Shown here: piece after piece, positions 34,051 through 46,043 of the stretch | Layout of the letters: each line of letters opens with the position of its first letter | How positions within the stretch are numbered: the stretch's first letter is position 1 | Source: Perilla frutescens | Lineage: Eukaryota; Streptophyta; Magnoliopsida; Lamiales; Lamiaceae | Direction of reading: 5' to 3' | DNA length: 64,000 bases | Assembly: GCA_026008535.1 (NCBI GenBank) | Contig: BRKX01000014.1 | Span: 21,722,694-21,786,693, forward strand | Notes under the pieces: generated by a model | Told to the model about the DNA's origin: nothing | What the model saw: only the letters and a program-made list of their open reading frames with translations | The model's database searches: none | Translations under genes and position numbers: made by a program

Positions 34051-34816
34051 TTTCATTTAAATGTCGAATATTTAACTACATGCACGTATGTGAAATTTAT
34101 CGTTAAAAAAGTAGATGTCAAAGTATAAATAAAATGAATCATATATTTACACGTGCGTGTATAAGAAAGAATGATGTCCTTATAATTAATTAGGGTGATA
34201 TATATAGTTAATAGAATAATTGAGTTTGTGGCTAAAAGATTATATATCATTTTGAACCTCACTATCACGTACCTTTCAAGTCGAATGTGTTACACTCGAT
34301 TTGCTAGTATGGTATTTCTTTTCTACATGTGCTCTCTGAATTATTACACAGAATTGAGAAACATTGTTTATTTAATTAGAGAATATGGTTTTGTTTGCAA
34401 AACTATTTACCTTCAAATCGTGAAAGTATATTTTTCATCATTAAAAAAAGAAAAAGAAAAGAAAAAAGTACTAATTATAAAGAGGAAAGCATATAGATTA
34501 TTATTTTTTTGTGAACTTTCATCAATTAAGTTTCTATAATTCCATACGTTTTGTTAATAAATTAAGACATGCAAACGTCGACTAATATCTCCATAACCCT
34601 TTATATAATACTAGCTCATTATTAATTACTAATTACCTCTCTAGCTGGGAAAATAAATATATTTTGCAGGACTATAATTAATTCGCCATCTTTCCGTATT
34701 ATAACTTTTAATTTAGAATTGAAATTAATTTGAGTGTTTGAAGATTTAATTTTTTCTTTGTTATGCCCCAATATTGTAATAGCAAGACCCTAGCTATATA
34801 AAATTGGATTGATATG
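34051..34816. other. AT-rich non-coding region
   Basis: A 114-codon plus-strand ORF (34195-34539) has skewed Lys/Ile/Tyr/Leu composition, no similarity I can recognise and no promoter context; I treat it as chance. Confidence 0.5.
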
Positions 34817-35155
34817 CACTACAACAAAAATGATTTTTAGAGACAATAATATTTAGAGACGAGAAATGTTGTCACTTATAATAGATTTAAGTAATGGCAC
34901 ATGTCATCTTTAGTGACATTTTTGTGATGACATTGTGGTCATTTAAAATATTTTTTGCATCAATATCATGTAGTCTCAAATAAAGTGTTCCTAAAAATCC
35001 ATCCTGAATAAATTAAACATCATTTTAAATGACAATAATATCATCACAAAAATGACATTAGAGATGATAAGCTATTATATATGAGTGACAACATTTATTA
35101 TCTTTTATAATAGTATCTTTAAAGATTATTTTTATTACGTTATAATACTGCAGTG
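34817..35155. mobile_element. CACTA-type MITE, diverged right end
   Basis: Begins CACTACAACAAAAATGATTT, the start of many plant CACTA MITEs. The right side reads GTATCTTTAAAGATTATTTT, the expected inverse (AAAATAATCTTTAAAGA), before a degraded end finishing GCAGTG. Inside, AATGACA / TGTCATT blocks form further inverted repeats. The 3-bp target duplication cannot be confirmed. Confidence 0.5.
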
Positions 35156-35437
35156 AGTAGCTAGTGGCCGGTAGGCGTTCGAGCACGCAAATAATTCCCA
35201 GCAACAGTCAACTAATTCTATAATCTATAGAATATATATCAGTCATAATCCTCAAATATTCTCACTTCTGAAAATAATATAGAATTCTTTGAGACTATAT
35301 TTTATATTTAACCAAAATGTACGTTTACTTTGGGCCTGGGGTGGGGTACGAATTAAATGGAGTGAAAAGAATGAAAAGCGTAGAGGAGAGACACGAATCA
35401 ATTAGGTATTAAGTTAATTCGTTTAAATAAATGAATT

Positions 35438-35814
35438 CAAATTTTCTGTTATACCCCCTCTGTGTTTAACAATAAAATTTATAATTTTAATAATAATTAT
35501 TATTATAAAATAAAAATCAATTCTAATATAAATAATAATAGTCAACATTTATCAACTAAAAAATAATTAAAAAAGTTATAAAATTTAATTTAGAATTAAT
35601 CAACCATAATAATGAATTATAAATTGAAAATTGAAAATTAAATACTAAAAAATAATTATAAACCCCAATTGGGTGGGGTGAACCCTAAAAAAATTCTTAA
35701 AATTAAACCAAATCACAAAAAAAAAATATAATTGAAGAAAAGAATATATTAAAACACACATAATTTAAAAATGTAATACGGAGTGTAAGATAAAGAGTGT
35801 AATAGGAAATCTCA
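35438..35814. mobile_element. MITE family copy D (diverged)
   Basis: Shares AATAATTATAAACCCCAATT and GGGTGGGGTGAACCCTAAA with copy B in the same orientation. Ends (ATTTTCTGTTATACCCCCTC; reversed right GATTTCCTATTACACTC) are only weakly matched. Confidence 0.45.
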
Positions 35815-36400
35815 AGTGAAATAAATCATTGTTTTACTACATTTACAAATTATAAAATTTAACTAATTTAAAATAAAAACTAGTGAAATTTAAACCTTAG
35901 ACCTCAGTTCTCACGCTTTAAAATAGTTATTTCTTATTTTTAAATTTCTATATTTGATTCAATTTTTTGGAATTTCGGAAAGTAATCAGAATCCTCAAAA
36001 TAAGAAAATTAGTACAATTTTCCTGGATTCTGAATATCTATTTGGAATAGGTATTCTTTTTTATTTGTCTCTAGCAATCTTATGTTAGACCATTTCATTA
36101 TTCATTTTTTTCATCCATTATTTTTATAAATTAGTATTAAAATTGTATATGTAATTTTTCAATAGAAAAATAAAAAAATTGAAAATATTTTTTATCTAAA
36201 TTTTTGTGTGGATTATTGTTAGTTTTTTTTTTATTATAAAGTTTTGCCTTAAAAAATAACAAAAGGCTACTAAAATTTGATTATCATATAATTTTTTTGG
36301 GCAACTGGTGGTAGAGAAATGAGAAACTTAAAACAACGAGCAACTCGACTTTAGAATCAACAACAAAATTCGACATAAGTAACAATTTGTGTTCGAATGA
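35815..36400. other. AT-rich non-coding region
   Basis: No ORF or paired termini found. Confidence 0.5.
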
Positions 36401-36407
36401 TGTTGAC

Positions 36408-36410
<3 letters not shown>

Positions 36411-36478
<68 letters not shown>
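36411..36478. repeat. (TA)n-(GA)n compound microsatellite
   Basis: About 21 AT/TA dinucleotides followed by about 12 GA. Confidence 0.95.
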
Positions 36479-36497
36479 TTTGGTTCAAATATGTATT

Positions 36498-36655
36498 AAT
36501 CTTCGTGTGAGAACTAGGAACGTTGCTTATTTACTACGATTTTATAGCTTACTTTATTATATTTTAGTGCTATTTTTTTTAAAAAAATTATAGCTTATCT
36601 TATTGTATTTTAGTGTCATAATAAATAAGCACAGGTCCTAGTTCTCACACGAAGC
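36498..36655. repeat. Short TIR element, about 155 bp
   Basis: CTTCGTGTGAGAACTAGGA at the left is repeated in inverse at the right, followed on both sides by TGCTTATTTA. The interior repeats TTATAGCTTA.TTTATT.TAT twice directly. Probably a tiny MITE; target duplication unclear. Confidence 0.55.
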
Positions 36656-36683
36656 ATAGTGTTCATTATAACCCACCCCTATA

Positions 36684-36712
<29 letters not shown>
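36684..36712. repeat. (ATAC)n microsatellite
   Basis: About seven ATAC units. A similar (ATAC)n-(AT)n run is at 37955-38011. Confidence 0.9.
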
Positions 36713-36714
<2 letters not shown>

Positions 36715-36729
36715 GTATATGTATATGTA

Positions 36730-37953
36730 ATTACTTTTGTAAAATAATGCAATTTTTTTATAATCAACGGTTTGAGTACATTTGTATTTATACAATTTTT
36801 TATTATTAATTGATATTTATATATATATATATATATATTTCTTAATTGTTAATTTTTATAATTTTTTTTAAATTATTGGAGGAGAATGATGATCAAACTC
36901 CTACCTCTCACCATAAAATGGGTGCATAATACCCCTAGATTACAAGTCTACAATATTATTAATTTATCTTAATAAATTTACTTGATTAATTTGAAAAAGA
37001 ATATTAAAATGAGAATTAACACATTTTTCTTGTTATGTTCCAAACACAAGATAAATAATATGTAATATTCATTTTCTGTCACATCCCTAAACATCATATT
37101 TCTAAACAATTCTACTAGCATCATGTGATGGTTATCTTTTATTTTAATATATATTGTTAATCGAAATTGCGTATTAGATCCCTTACTTTTATTTATTTTT
37201 TATTAGGTCTGTGTAATATAAAACTGAACAACAACATGCATCTATACGAGGTCGAGTTCAACATACAACTAGCAACATTTAATCAAATTAAAATCAGATA
37301 AAAAATCCATATAAAACTATTGACATTCTAAAAAAAGATAAAAGAAAAATTGTATTTTCTATACTCAGTTATATAGTACTCAAAATTTTATCAGCAGCGA
37401 TTGATCATTGATGTGTATAAATGACTCTTAATTAACACGCATCAATTGGTGTAGACGTGTAGTAATAATTCGTGATAAACAACAGAAATCTAAAATTCGT
37501 ATGATGCAAGTTAGTGTATGTCCGAACTTCAGTCCATGTCAAATTTCGATTAATTATATGACCTATGTGTATAATCTAATTTATTTTTTTCTTTTCAGCT
37601 CCTATGATGTGACCTATGTGTATAATCTAAAAATTCTTAAAATTAAAGAATTTAAGATTTTAGATGCGTACCTAATTAATTTCGTGCACCCCCAAATACC
37701 CAATAGGTATATCTTGTATCACACATTTAGTGTAAATAGTGGTATGTTTGTAATTGAATGCAACTACTTTCTTTCACGAATTTGAACAAAACACCCCACC
37801 TTTAATTCTGATACTTGGATAATAAAGTCTTAATTCTATTATTTATGTCCTATTTTTATCACTACCTTGTTCATATTGTTTAAATCACATGTGATGTCTC
37901 TGCAGATCCTCCCATGCTCTATTGATTGATCTTCGACTATTACGAGGCCATTA

Positions 37954-38013
<60 letters not shown>

Positions 38014-38490
38014 TTCTTCTTAATTTTTTTTATTTTCATTTTTATAAAAATTTGTAACTGAAAAATCTTTCTTATTTTTTTATTTTTGGTTATATCGAAG
38101 GATTTGAGAAAATGCGCAGTATGTTTTAGATGGCAATATGTTTAGGCAATTTAGCTGTTTACCGAAAAGTAATGCTATTTTTTTTCACTCTTAATATTAA
38201 TTTACTTAAAAAAGTTATTGTTACTTGTTGTATTTTGACCGCATTAACACTCGTACTCTAATTCTGGGTCATCGTGGCCCCTCATTTAACAGATCATTAT
38301 TATCCATTTTGAAAAATATAACATGTTTTGTAAGACGAGAAAATGATATACCGCTATATTTTAGAGTTCAATATTATTTTTAAAAAGTTTGAACTTGTGT
38401 TTGCTCGATTTGATTTGCACAGACGGACTAGGGGGTGGGCTGGCGGTGGCAACTGCTCCTCCTCAAATTTTCAGAACACTATAGTATATA
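36730..38490. other. AT-rich non-coding region
   Basis: No gene supported. GACCTATGTGTATAATCTAA occurs twice (about 37560 and 37609). The microsatellite (ATAC)n-(AT)n lies at 37955-38011. ORFs at 37501-37785 and 38343-38651 are chance. Confidence 0.5.
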
Positions 38491-38551
38491 CACATGTGCA
38501 GTGGCGGAACCAGAAATTCTTTTTAGGGGAGGCTATACAATTTTTTGAGTA

Positions 38552-39317
38552 TGTGAAGTGTTGGCCCAATTTGCTCTTTTATTTTTCTAGCCCAAATTGC
38601 TTTCCTATTATTTTTCGTTTAAGCCCAAAAGCCCAGAACCCAAAACCCTAACCCAACCCACGGTACCTCCCTTATATACTCTCCTAACCCTAATCTACCT
38701 TAATTACTTCCCTAACCCCTCTACTAAAGCTGCGCCGATCCCTCTTCTCAAAAGGGCCTCACAGAAAGAACCCTTACCCTAATCTTCTTCTCCGATCTAT
38801 CTCTGCTCGTTCATCGGTGTCTCTGGCCGGAATCCTGTCTGCGGGTTCCTGTTTGGCCTGTGAGTTGAGACGGCAGGGTAGTTTGTGAGTTGAGATAACC
38901 CGTGAGAGCTTCAAGCCTATCATTTCACCATCCCCTCTTGGTCTGGGTCTTATCTGTCGCCGGAGTTACCTTTGCCGCCGTCCCTGGGAGAATCTAAGCC
39001 CACCAGTGCCTTTTGGGCACCTTTTCTTCACAAAACTCTCTCTACTTTATCTATATATATATTTCTTGTCTCTGTGTGTGTTTATCTTTAATTTTGGCTC
39101 GATCTAACTACTGCCTTTACCCCTATCTCTACAGATCTCCACTTGGCTTAGCTGGCCTGTGAAGAAATTGCTCTAGATCTTTTGATCTAGCGTCTGAGGC
39201 TGTACCAAAACAAAAACCCTAAGATCTAAGGTCATGGCTGCTTGAGCAACTAGTGAGGCAGACTGCTGAGGTCAGGGAAGCAAGCGGTGAACCCCAGTCG
39301 GGCTCGGTACCACAACA
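38552..39317 (+). repeat. 5' LTR of Tork-like copia element
   Basis: TGTGAAGTGTTGGCCCAATT ... TACCACAACA, 766 bp. A TATA-like TTATATACTC lies near 38672. Confidence 0.92.
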
Positions 39318-39318
39318 G

Positions 39319-39332
39319 TGGTATCAGAGCCT
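39319..39332 (+). other. PBS (initiator tRNA-Met) of Tork-like element
   Basis: TGGTATCAGAGCCT one base after the LTR. Confidence 0.92.
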
Positions 39333-40076
39333 GGTCCGCCTGGCCGAGGCACCCTCCTGCCTACATCTTCCTCACCCCGCCGCCAGTAAGGGCCGCGCCA
39401 AGTCGCCCCCCTGGGCTTGAAGTGTTCTGGTAAGTCCGGTCTTCTCCTGCCTGAGAAGATCGGCTCTGGTATAACTCCCTAACCCTAAGATCATCTTTGG
39501 TACCTTGCGATCCTTCTTTACTTCCTCCAAACTCTCTGATATCCTTGGCATTCAAAGCCAAAAACCCTAGTTTCTTACCCCTGGTTGGTCTGGATTCCCT
39601 TTAAGGTCTCCTCGTGCCAGTTGTCTGGGGGTTGAGGCCCGGGAAGGATTCTCTGAGTTGTTCCTGTGTGCTTTCTGTTGTTTATCTGTGTCTTGTGGTG
39701 ATTATTGTTTCTGTTGGCCCCTGGTTTGTGAATTCTGTGGTTTTCTGGGGCTGAAACTCTGTGATTGTGAGTTTTAGTGAACTGACTGTGTTTCAGTCAG
39801 TTATTTATTATCTGAATTCAAGTTTTGAGGTTGCCCTGAGTGAAACCTTGCTCCACAGATCAATCTGTGCTGAGAACTGGGCTCTCCTCAGCGCTCTATC
39901 CTCCTGGTGCACTTGATTCAGTACTTGTGGTGGTCTTTTGAGCTGATTTTTTGAGTATATCTGAGCCTCTGCCTGCTTGTTGCTGTTTTGACTGTTTTTT
40001 TAGGGATATTTATGTGTTCCCTGTGTGTTTTAAGGTGGATTCTTGCATTCTTGGTATTTCTGTGTTTTCTGGCCCG
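39333..40076 (+). other. Untranslated leader of Tork-like element
   Basis: About 740 bases between PBS and the gag start, with no coding support; it would hold the packaging signal. Confidence 0.6.
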
Positions 40077-43000
40077 ATGAATAACTTGAATGCTGTGCCT
40101 TTTAATGGCAAAGATGATTTTGGTGACTGGCAGACTCGAGTTGAATGCATTTTAACAAAAGAAAATCTGCAAGATGCAATTTATGAAAGAATAGGTGAAA
40201 AAGAAATTGATAAAACTCTCATTAAGATGAATGCTAGTGCCAGAGCCACTATCCTGTTAAATTTGAACAGTTCTGTTGTGAGAAAAGTGTCCCATCACAA
40301 ATGTGCTAAAGATTTATGGGAAAATTTGACTTCCTTATATGCTGTTACCTCTGAAGAAGCTGCTTATTCGTTGCAAAATCAAATTATGAATTTTTAGATG
40401 GATCCTTCAAAAGATGTTGATACTAATGTTGAGGAATTTTTTAAACTATTAAAGGATCTAAAATTAGCTGGTGATGACACATTGGAAAAGTATTCTGCTC
40501 AAATTTTGCTTGGATCAATTCCTGAAACTTTTTCTGATGTGAAAACTGCTTTGAAATATGGTGGATCTAAAGTTACATGTGATATGATTGTTAGCTGCCT
40601 GAAAACCAAGGAAAGTGAGATTAAAAAACTTAAATCTAAGCCTCTGCAGAATGATATTATGTATGTGAATAACAGAAATCATGAGTTTAAAAAGCCTGTT
40701 GTTAATCCTGAGAATCCAAGTGTGCTTGTTGCTGAAAGACATAGGAGAGAAATGAATATGAGACAAAATCAGTACATGAATCAAAATTATGCTCATTCTT
40801 CTCACTCCTCTGATTCTATGTATAATTATCCTGCTCATGCATTCAATCATGCTCCTGATCATGCTCATTTTCATAACTATGCTCATAATCATAGTCATGT
40901 TCCTAATACTGCTCCAAATCATGCATACAACCCCAATTCTGATCAAAAACCAAGAAAAACATACTGGAATTGTGGTAAACCTGGTCATTTTTCAAATAGG
41001 TGCAAGCAACCTAAAAAGAATAAAGGTTATATGCATAATCATGCCAATAATGTAATGCACTATGATTCTCATATGTCTGATTTGAATCCTCATAACTCAT
41101 GCCTGATTTCTCATAATCCTGAACCCGAAAATATACATGAAAGCTATGATGGTAGTATCTATATGGTTCATGATGTTTATGACTTTCAGTTCATCAATTA
41201 TACCAATGCTATCTCAAAAAATGTGCATAACAATGAATGGTTGATTGATTCTGGATGTACATTTCATGTTACTCCTTTTAAGGACATGTTTTATAATTTG
41301 AACTTCATGAACTCTGGGCATGTTGCATTAGCTGATGGTCAAAACTGTGAAATCCTTGGAAAGTGAGATGTATGTCTAAAATTTGAAAATGGATCTATGT
41401 TAACTTTAAATGAAGTCAGATATGTCCCAAAACTAAAATTCAACCTGCTCTCTGTGTCTAAAATTGCTGATCACATGATTGATGGTTCTGTGAACAATCT
41501 GAGGTTCAAATTTCAAAAGGATTCTATGTTATACTTCAATGCTCCAAGAAAGGGTGATTTATATGCTGTAACTGCTGAATCTGTTCCTTTGCCTGTTGCT
41601 AATATTGTTCAATATGATAAAACTGCTCTTTGGCATGCTAGGTTAGGTCACATGAGTAATAAAGGTTTGGAGATCTTGAGTAAAGCTGGTGCTTTTGGAA
41701 ATGATAGAATAATAAATGTGCCTTTCTGTTAACCATGTGTGTTTGGAAAACATCATAAAGTGTCTCTGCCTGCTACTATTCCTTATCCAAGAAAACATGT
41801 TAGTTCTGAAATACTTGAATATCTGCATGCTGATGTATGGGGTCCTGCAAGGGATCCAACCCATGGTGAAAATGTGTTTTTCTTGTCTATAATTGATGAT
41901 TTTTCGAGAAAAACTTGGGTGTTCTTAATGAAAAACAAATCTGATGTGTTTACCAAGTTTTCTAAATAGGTTATTGAAATTCAAACTCAAACCAATAAGA
42001 AAATAAAATGTCTTAGAACTGATAATGGACTGGAATTTTGTAATCAAGCCATGGATCATTGGTGTTCTATTAGAGGAATAAAAAGGCATAAGACTGTTCC
42101 TTATACTCCACAGCAAAATGGAGTGGCTGAAAGAATGAATAGGACCTTGCTTGATAAAGTGAGAAGCTTGTTAATTGCCTCTGGTCTTAGAAAACCTTTT
42201 TGGGGTGAAGCTTTAATAACTGCATGTTACTTGATTAATAGATCTCCCTCTGTTCCTCTGCATGGTAAACTCCCAGAATCTGTGTTCTATAATAAGCCTG
42301 TTTGCTTGAATAATTTGAGAATATTTGGGTGTGCTGCTTATGTGCATCAAAAACTGAGCAAACTTGAACCTAGAGCAAGAAAATGTGTCTTCCTTGGTTA
42401 TCCTGAAGGTGTTAAAGGTTATAGATTATGGGATAAGAGTGTTCCTGGCTTTAAAACTTGTATAAGCAGAGATGTGCTGTTTAATGAACTTGATTTTCCT
42501 TGCCTACCTGAAACTTTACCTTCTGCTACACCAAAACAGGTGGAGAAATTACATGTCTTGAATCAAAAATTCTATGACCACTTGTTTTCTTTTGATGATG
42601 AAAATAAGGTGGATGATCCCACCCCCTCTCAGCCTGAACCTGCTGTTAATGATGCTTTAATTGATGATATTAATCCTGATGATTCTGCCTCACATAATGA
42701 AACTGATTCTCCTGATAATATGGCTGTATCTGAGTCTGAAACTAGCTCAAATGAATCTGAAAAAAACACCTGAACTTGTGCCTAATGTGAATGACCTGAA
42801 TAATTATCAACTTGCTAGGGATAGACCTAGAAGAAATGTTAAAGTGCCAGCCAAGTTTGATGATTATAACTTGTCTATGTATGCCTTTAATGTGTTTAGT
42901 AATGTGGATCAATCTGAGCCCAAAACTTACAAGGAAGTTGTTAATTCTGAAGATTCTGATAAATGGATCACTGCTATGAATTCTAAAATGAAATCTTTGC

Positions 43001-44466
43001 ATGATAACAACACTTGGATATTAGTTGAAAGACCTGAATCATGTTCTGTTGTTGAATGCAAGTGGCTTTTTAAAATTAAACAAGAAATCAATAATGTTAG
43101 ATACAAAGCAAGGCTTGTTGCAAAAGGATTCACACAAAAGGAAGGGATTGATTACAATGAAATCTTTGCTCCTGTGGTTAAATTTACAATTGTGAGAATA
43201 ATGCTTGCATTAACTGCTCATTTTAATTGGGAATTGAAACAAATGGATGTTACAACAGCTTTTTTGCATGGTGAACTGGAAAACAACATATACATGCATC
43301 AACCTGAAGGCTACATTGATAAAAAACATCCTAACCATGTATGCTTATTGAAAAAATCCTTGTATGGCTTAAAACAATTCCCAAGACAATGGAATATCAA
43401 ATTTGACAAGTGCATGCAAAGTTTGAACTTCACTAGAAGTAAATTTGACCATTGTTTATATTATATGAAATCTGGAGTGCCTGTGTTCCTTCTCCTTTAT
43501 GTTGATGACATGCTGTTAATTAGCCCTTGCATGAACACTGTGAAGCATATTCAATCTTGCTTGTGTGCTAATTTTGATATGAAGGACCTTGGTGATGCAA
43601 AGAAAATCCTTGGCATGAACATAAACAGAGATAGAGCTAATCACACACTCAAATTGCATCAAACTGCTTACACTGAACAAGTTTTGAAAAAATTTAATAT
43701 GGAAAGAAGTAAAGCTGTCTCTGTGCCTCTTGCTTCTCATTTTATTTTAAGTAAAGACCAATGCCCTAAATCTGATTCTGAAATGAAAGAGATGTAATTT
43801 GTTCCTTATGCCAATGCTATTGGATCTGTGATGTATTTGATGATTAACACAAGACCTGATATTGCTTATGTTGTGTCTTGTTTGAGTAGATTCATGGCTA
43901 ATCCTGGAATGCCCCATTGGGAAGCCTTGAAATGGCTTCTAAGATATTTGAAATCCACTGTGTCCCATGGCTTATTGTTCTCCAAATCTTCTGATGGTAT
44001 TAAATGTGTGGGATATGTTGATTCTAATTATGCAAATGATAGGGATCAAAGGAAATCTACAACCTTCTATGCTTTTACTTTATGTGATGCATGCATTAGC
44101 TGGAAATCTCAATTGCAGAGCATTGTTGCCTTGTCTTCTACTGAATCTGAATATATTGCTGCAACTGAGGCTGTGAAAGAAGCCATTTGGCTAAAGGGTG
44201 TCCTATCTGAGATTAAATATATTAATGATATACCCTGTTTGTATTCTGACAGCCAGTCTGCTATTCAGCTGTGCAAAAATCCTATTTTTCATGACAGGAC
44301 AAAACATATTGATGTGCGGTTTCATTTTATCCGTGATGTTGTGGAAAAAGGAGAAATTCTCTTGGACAAAATCCTATCTGAGTACAATCCCGCAGACATA
44401 GGGACCAAAGTTCTACCTGTGGCTAAATTAGAAACCTGTAAAAGGGCTCTAAACATAGAGACTTGA
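40077..44466 (+). pseudogene. gag-pol polyprotein of Tork-like copia element
   Basis: One frame from the ATG at 40077 (MNNLNAVPFNGKDDFGDWQT) to the TGA at 44466. Order: gag with the copia UBN2-type domain (40077-40900); a zinc knuckle near 40960 reading YWNCGKPGHFSNRC, whose first Cys is Tyr; protease WLIDSGCTFHVT near 41240; pre-integrase finger LWHARLGHMSNKG near 41630; integrase core (DVWGP, DNGLEF, PQQNGVAERMN near 42110); RT (KARLVAKGFTQKEGIDYNE, YVDDMLLI near 43500); RNase H (GYVDSNYANDRDQRKS, STESEYIAA, YSDSQSAIQL). Stops: TAG 40395, TGA 41364, TAA 41730, TAG 41967, TAA 43795. A run of seven A near 42761 shifts the frame. Most stops are one base from Gln, Trp or Lys. It is therefore inactive itself but could be mobilised by an intact relative. 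Confidence 0.93.
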
Positions 44467-44806
44467 AGACCTGAAAAGAGTGGATCCCCCTGACCACTTC
44501 TGAGGGATCCTGATCAGCCTAAAAGGGCTCTATCTCTCTTCTCTCATTTCCCTTCTTCTTGGTATCTGGCTAGATAAGTACTCTGGACTGGGAGGATCAA
44601 AATCCGACTGGAGTCAGTGTACTTGGGGTTGGTCTGAAGTTGTGTGAGACTGAGAATAACGCGCATAGCATTATATCTCTCCCTCTCTGATCTTATCTTG
44701 TCAAAGATAAGCAATGAGTAAAAATAAGGGCAATGATGATAATCTCAATTTCATGACAGGTGCTTTCATTGTGACAGAACATACCAAATAGGGCCAAAGG
44801 TGGATA

Positions 44807-45580
44807 TGTGAAGTGTTGGCCCAATTTGCTCTTTTATTTTTCTAGCCCAAATTGCTTCTCTATTATTTTTCGTTTAAGCCCAAAAGCCCAGAACCCAAAA
44901 CCCTAACCCGACCCACGGTACCTCCCTTATATACTCTCCTAACCCTAATCTACCTTAATTACTTCCCTAACCCCTTTACTAAAGCTGCGCCGATCCCTCT
45001 TCTCAAAAGGGCCTCACAGAAAGAACCCTTACCCTAATCTTCTTCTCCGATCTATCTCTGCTCGTTCATCGGTGTCTCTGGCCGGAATCCTGTCTGCGGG
45101 TTCCTGTTTGGCCTGTGAGTTGAGACGGCAGGGTAGTTTGTGAGTTGAGATAACCCGTGAGAGCTTCAAGCCTATCATTTCACCATCTCATCTTGGTCTG
45201 GGTCTTATCTGTCACCGGAGTTACCTTTGCCGCCGTCCCTAGGAGAATCTGAGCCCACCAGTGCCTTTTGGGCACCTTTTCTTCACAAAACTCTCTCTAC
45301 TTTATCTATATATATATATATATATTTCTTGTCTCTGTGTGTGTTTATCTCTAATTTTGGCTCGATCTAACTACTGCCTTTACCCCTATCTCTACAGATC
45401 TCCACTTGGCTTAGCCGGCCTGTGAAGAAATTGCCCTAGATCTTTTGATCTAGCGTCTGAGGCTGTACCAAAACAAAAACCCTAAGATCTAAGGTCACGG
45501 CTGCTTGAACAGCTAGTGAGGCAGACCGCCGAGGTCAGGGAAGCAAACAGTGAACCCCAGCCGGGCCCGGTACCACAACA
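44807..45580 (+). repeat. 3' LTR of Tork-like copia element
   Basis: 774 bp, preceded by GGGCCAAAGGTGGATA, a polypurine tract. The extra length compared with the 5' LTR is a longer (TA)n near 45308. Confidence 0.92.
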
Positions 45581-46043
45581 GAGTGTATTTTTTTTTTCAA
45601 CACAATTATATATAATAACAACATAAAATGATATAAAAAAAGTATGTAAAATATAATAGGAGAAGTTTTTTTTTTTCAAATTGGACTTTTACCCTTTTTT
45701 TTATTTTTTTTTTCTCAAAAGGAAATTCGTTTATTCTTAAGAAACATTTGGGCAGAAGGCCCCAAACAATACCTTTTTCAGCACTATTATTAAAGCCCTA
45801 AATATAATATTAAACATTAATATAATTATATTTATACAATACACTATATCTATCTTCTTCTTCAACCACCGGCCGCCGCCTACACTTCAACAAATCAAGA
45901 CTCAATCTCTTCTCTCCCACACGAACCTGCTTGCTCTCCCCTCTTTTCTCTGTTTTTTTTTCTTTCAGAAATACATTGGGGCGCAACCCGCCTTCATCCT
46001 TCTCTCCACCCTCGATCCGTCCCTGCACATGTGTATATATAAT

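Larger units (their letters stand above)
38552..45580 (+). mobile_element. Young Tork-like Ty1/copia element, structurally complete
   Basis: LTRs 38552-39317 and 44807-45580, PBS, one gag-pol reading frame with five stops and one frameshift, and a polypurine tract. Flanks are GAGTA (38547-38551) and GAGTG (45581-45585), a 5-bp duplication with one mismatch. The LTRs differ by about twenty substitutions plus a TA-repeat length change, near 3 percent by eye, so this is the youngest LTR pair in the window. Confidence 0.93.
38499..46025. mobile_element. Small hAT-like element split by a copia insertion
   Basis: Left end CAGTGGCGGAACCAG; right end, reversed, CAGGGACGGATCGAGG. CACATGTG flanks both sides exactly (38491-38498 and 46026-46033), an 8-bp duplication. 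Without the copia element it is only about 490 bp: 52 bases on the left and 440 on the right. The right part has poly(T) tracts and CT-rich DNA, no transposase. Confidence 0.75.

Noticed and set aside
34195..34539. 114-codon ORF with hydrophobic stretches
   Set aside because: AT-rich composition explains it; no recognisable domain, promoter or neighbour.
36387..38039. ORFs over (TA)n and (GA)n tracts
   Set aside because: Tyr-Ile and Arg-Glu repeats from microsatellites.
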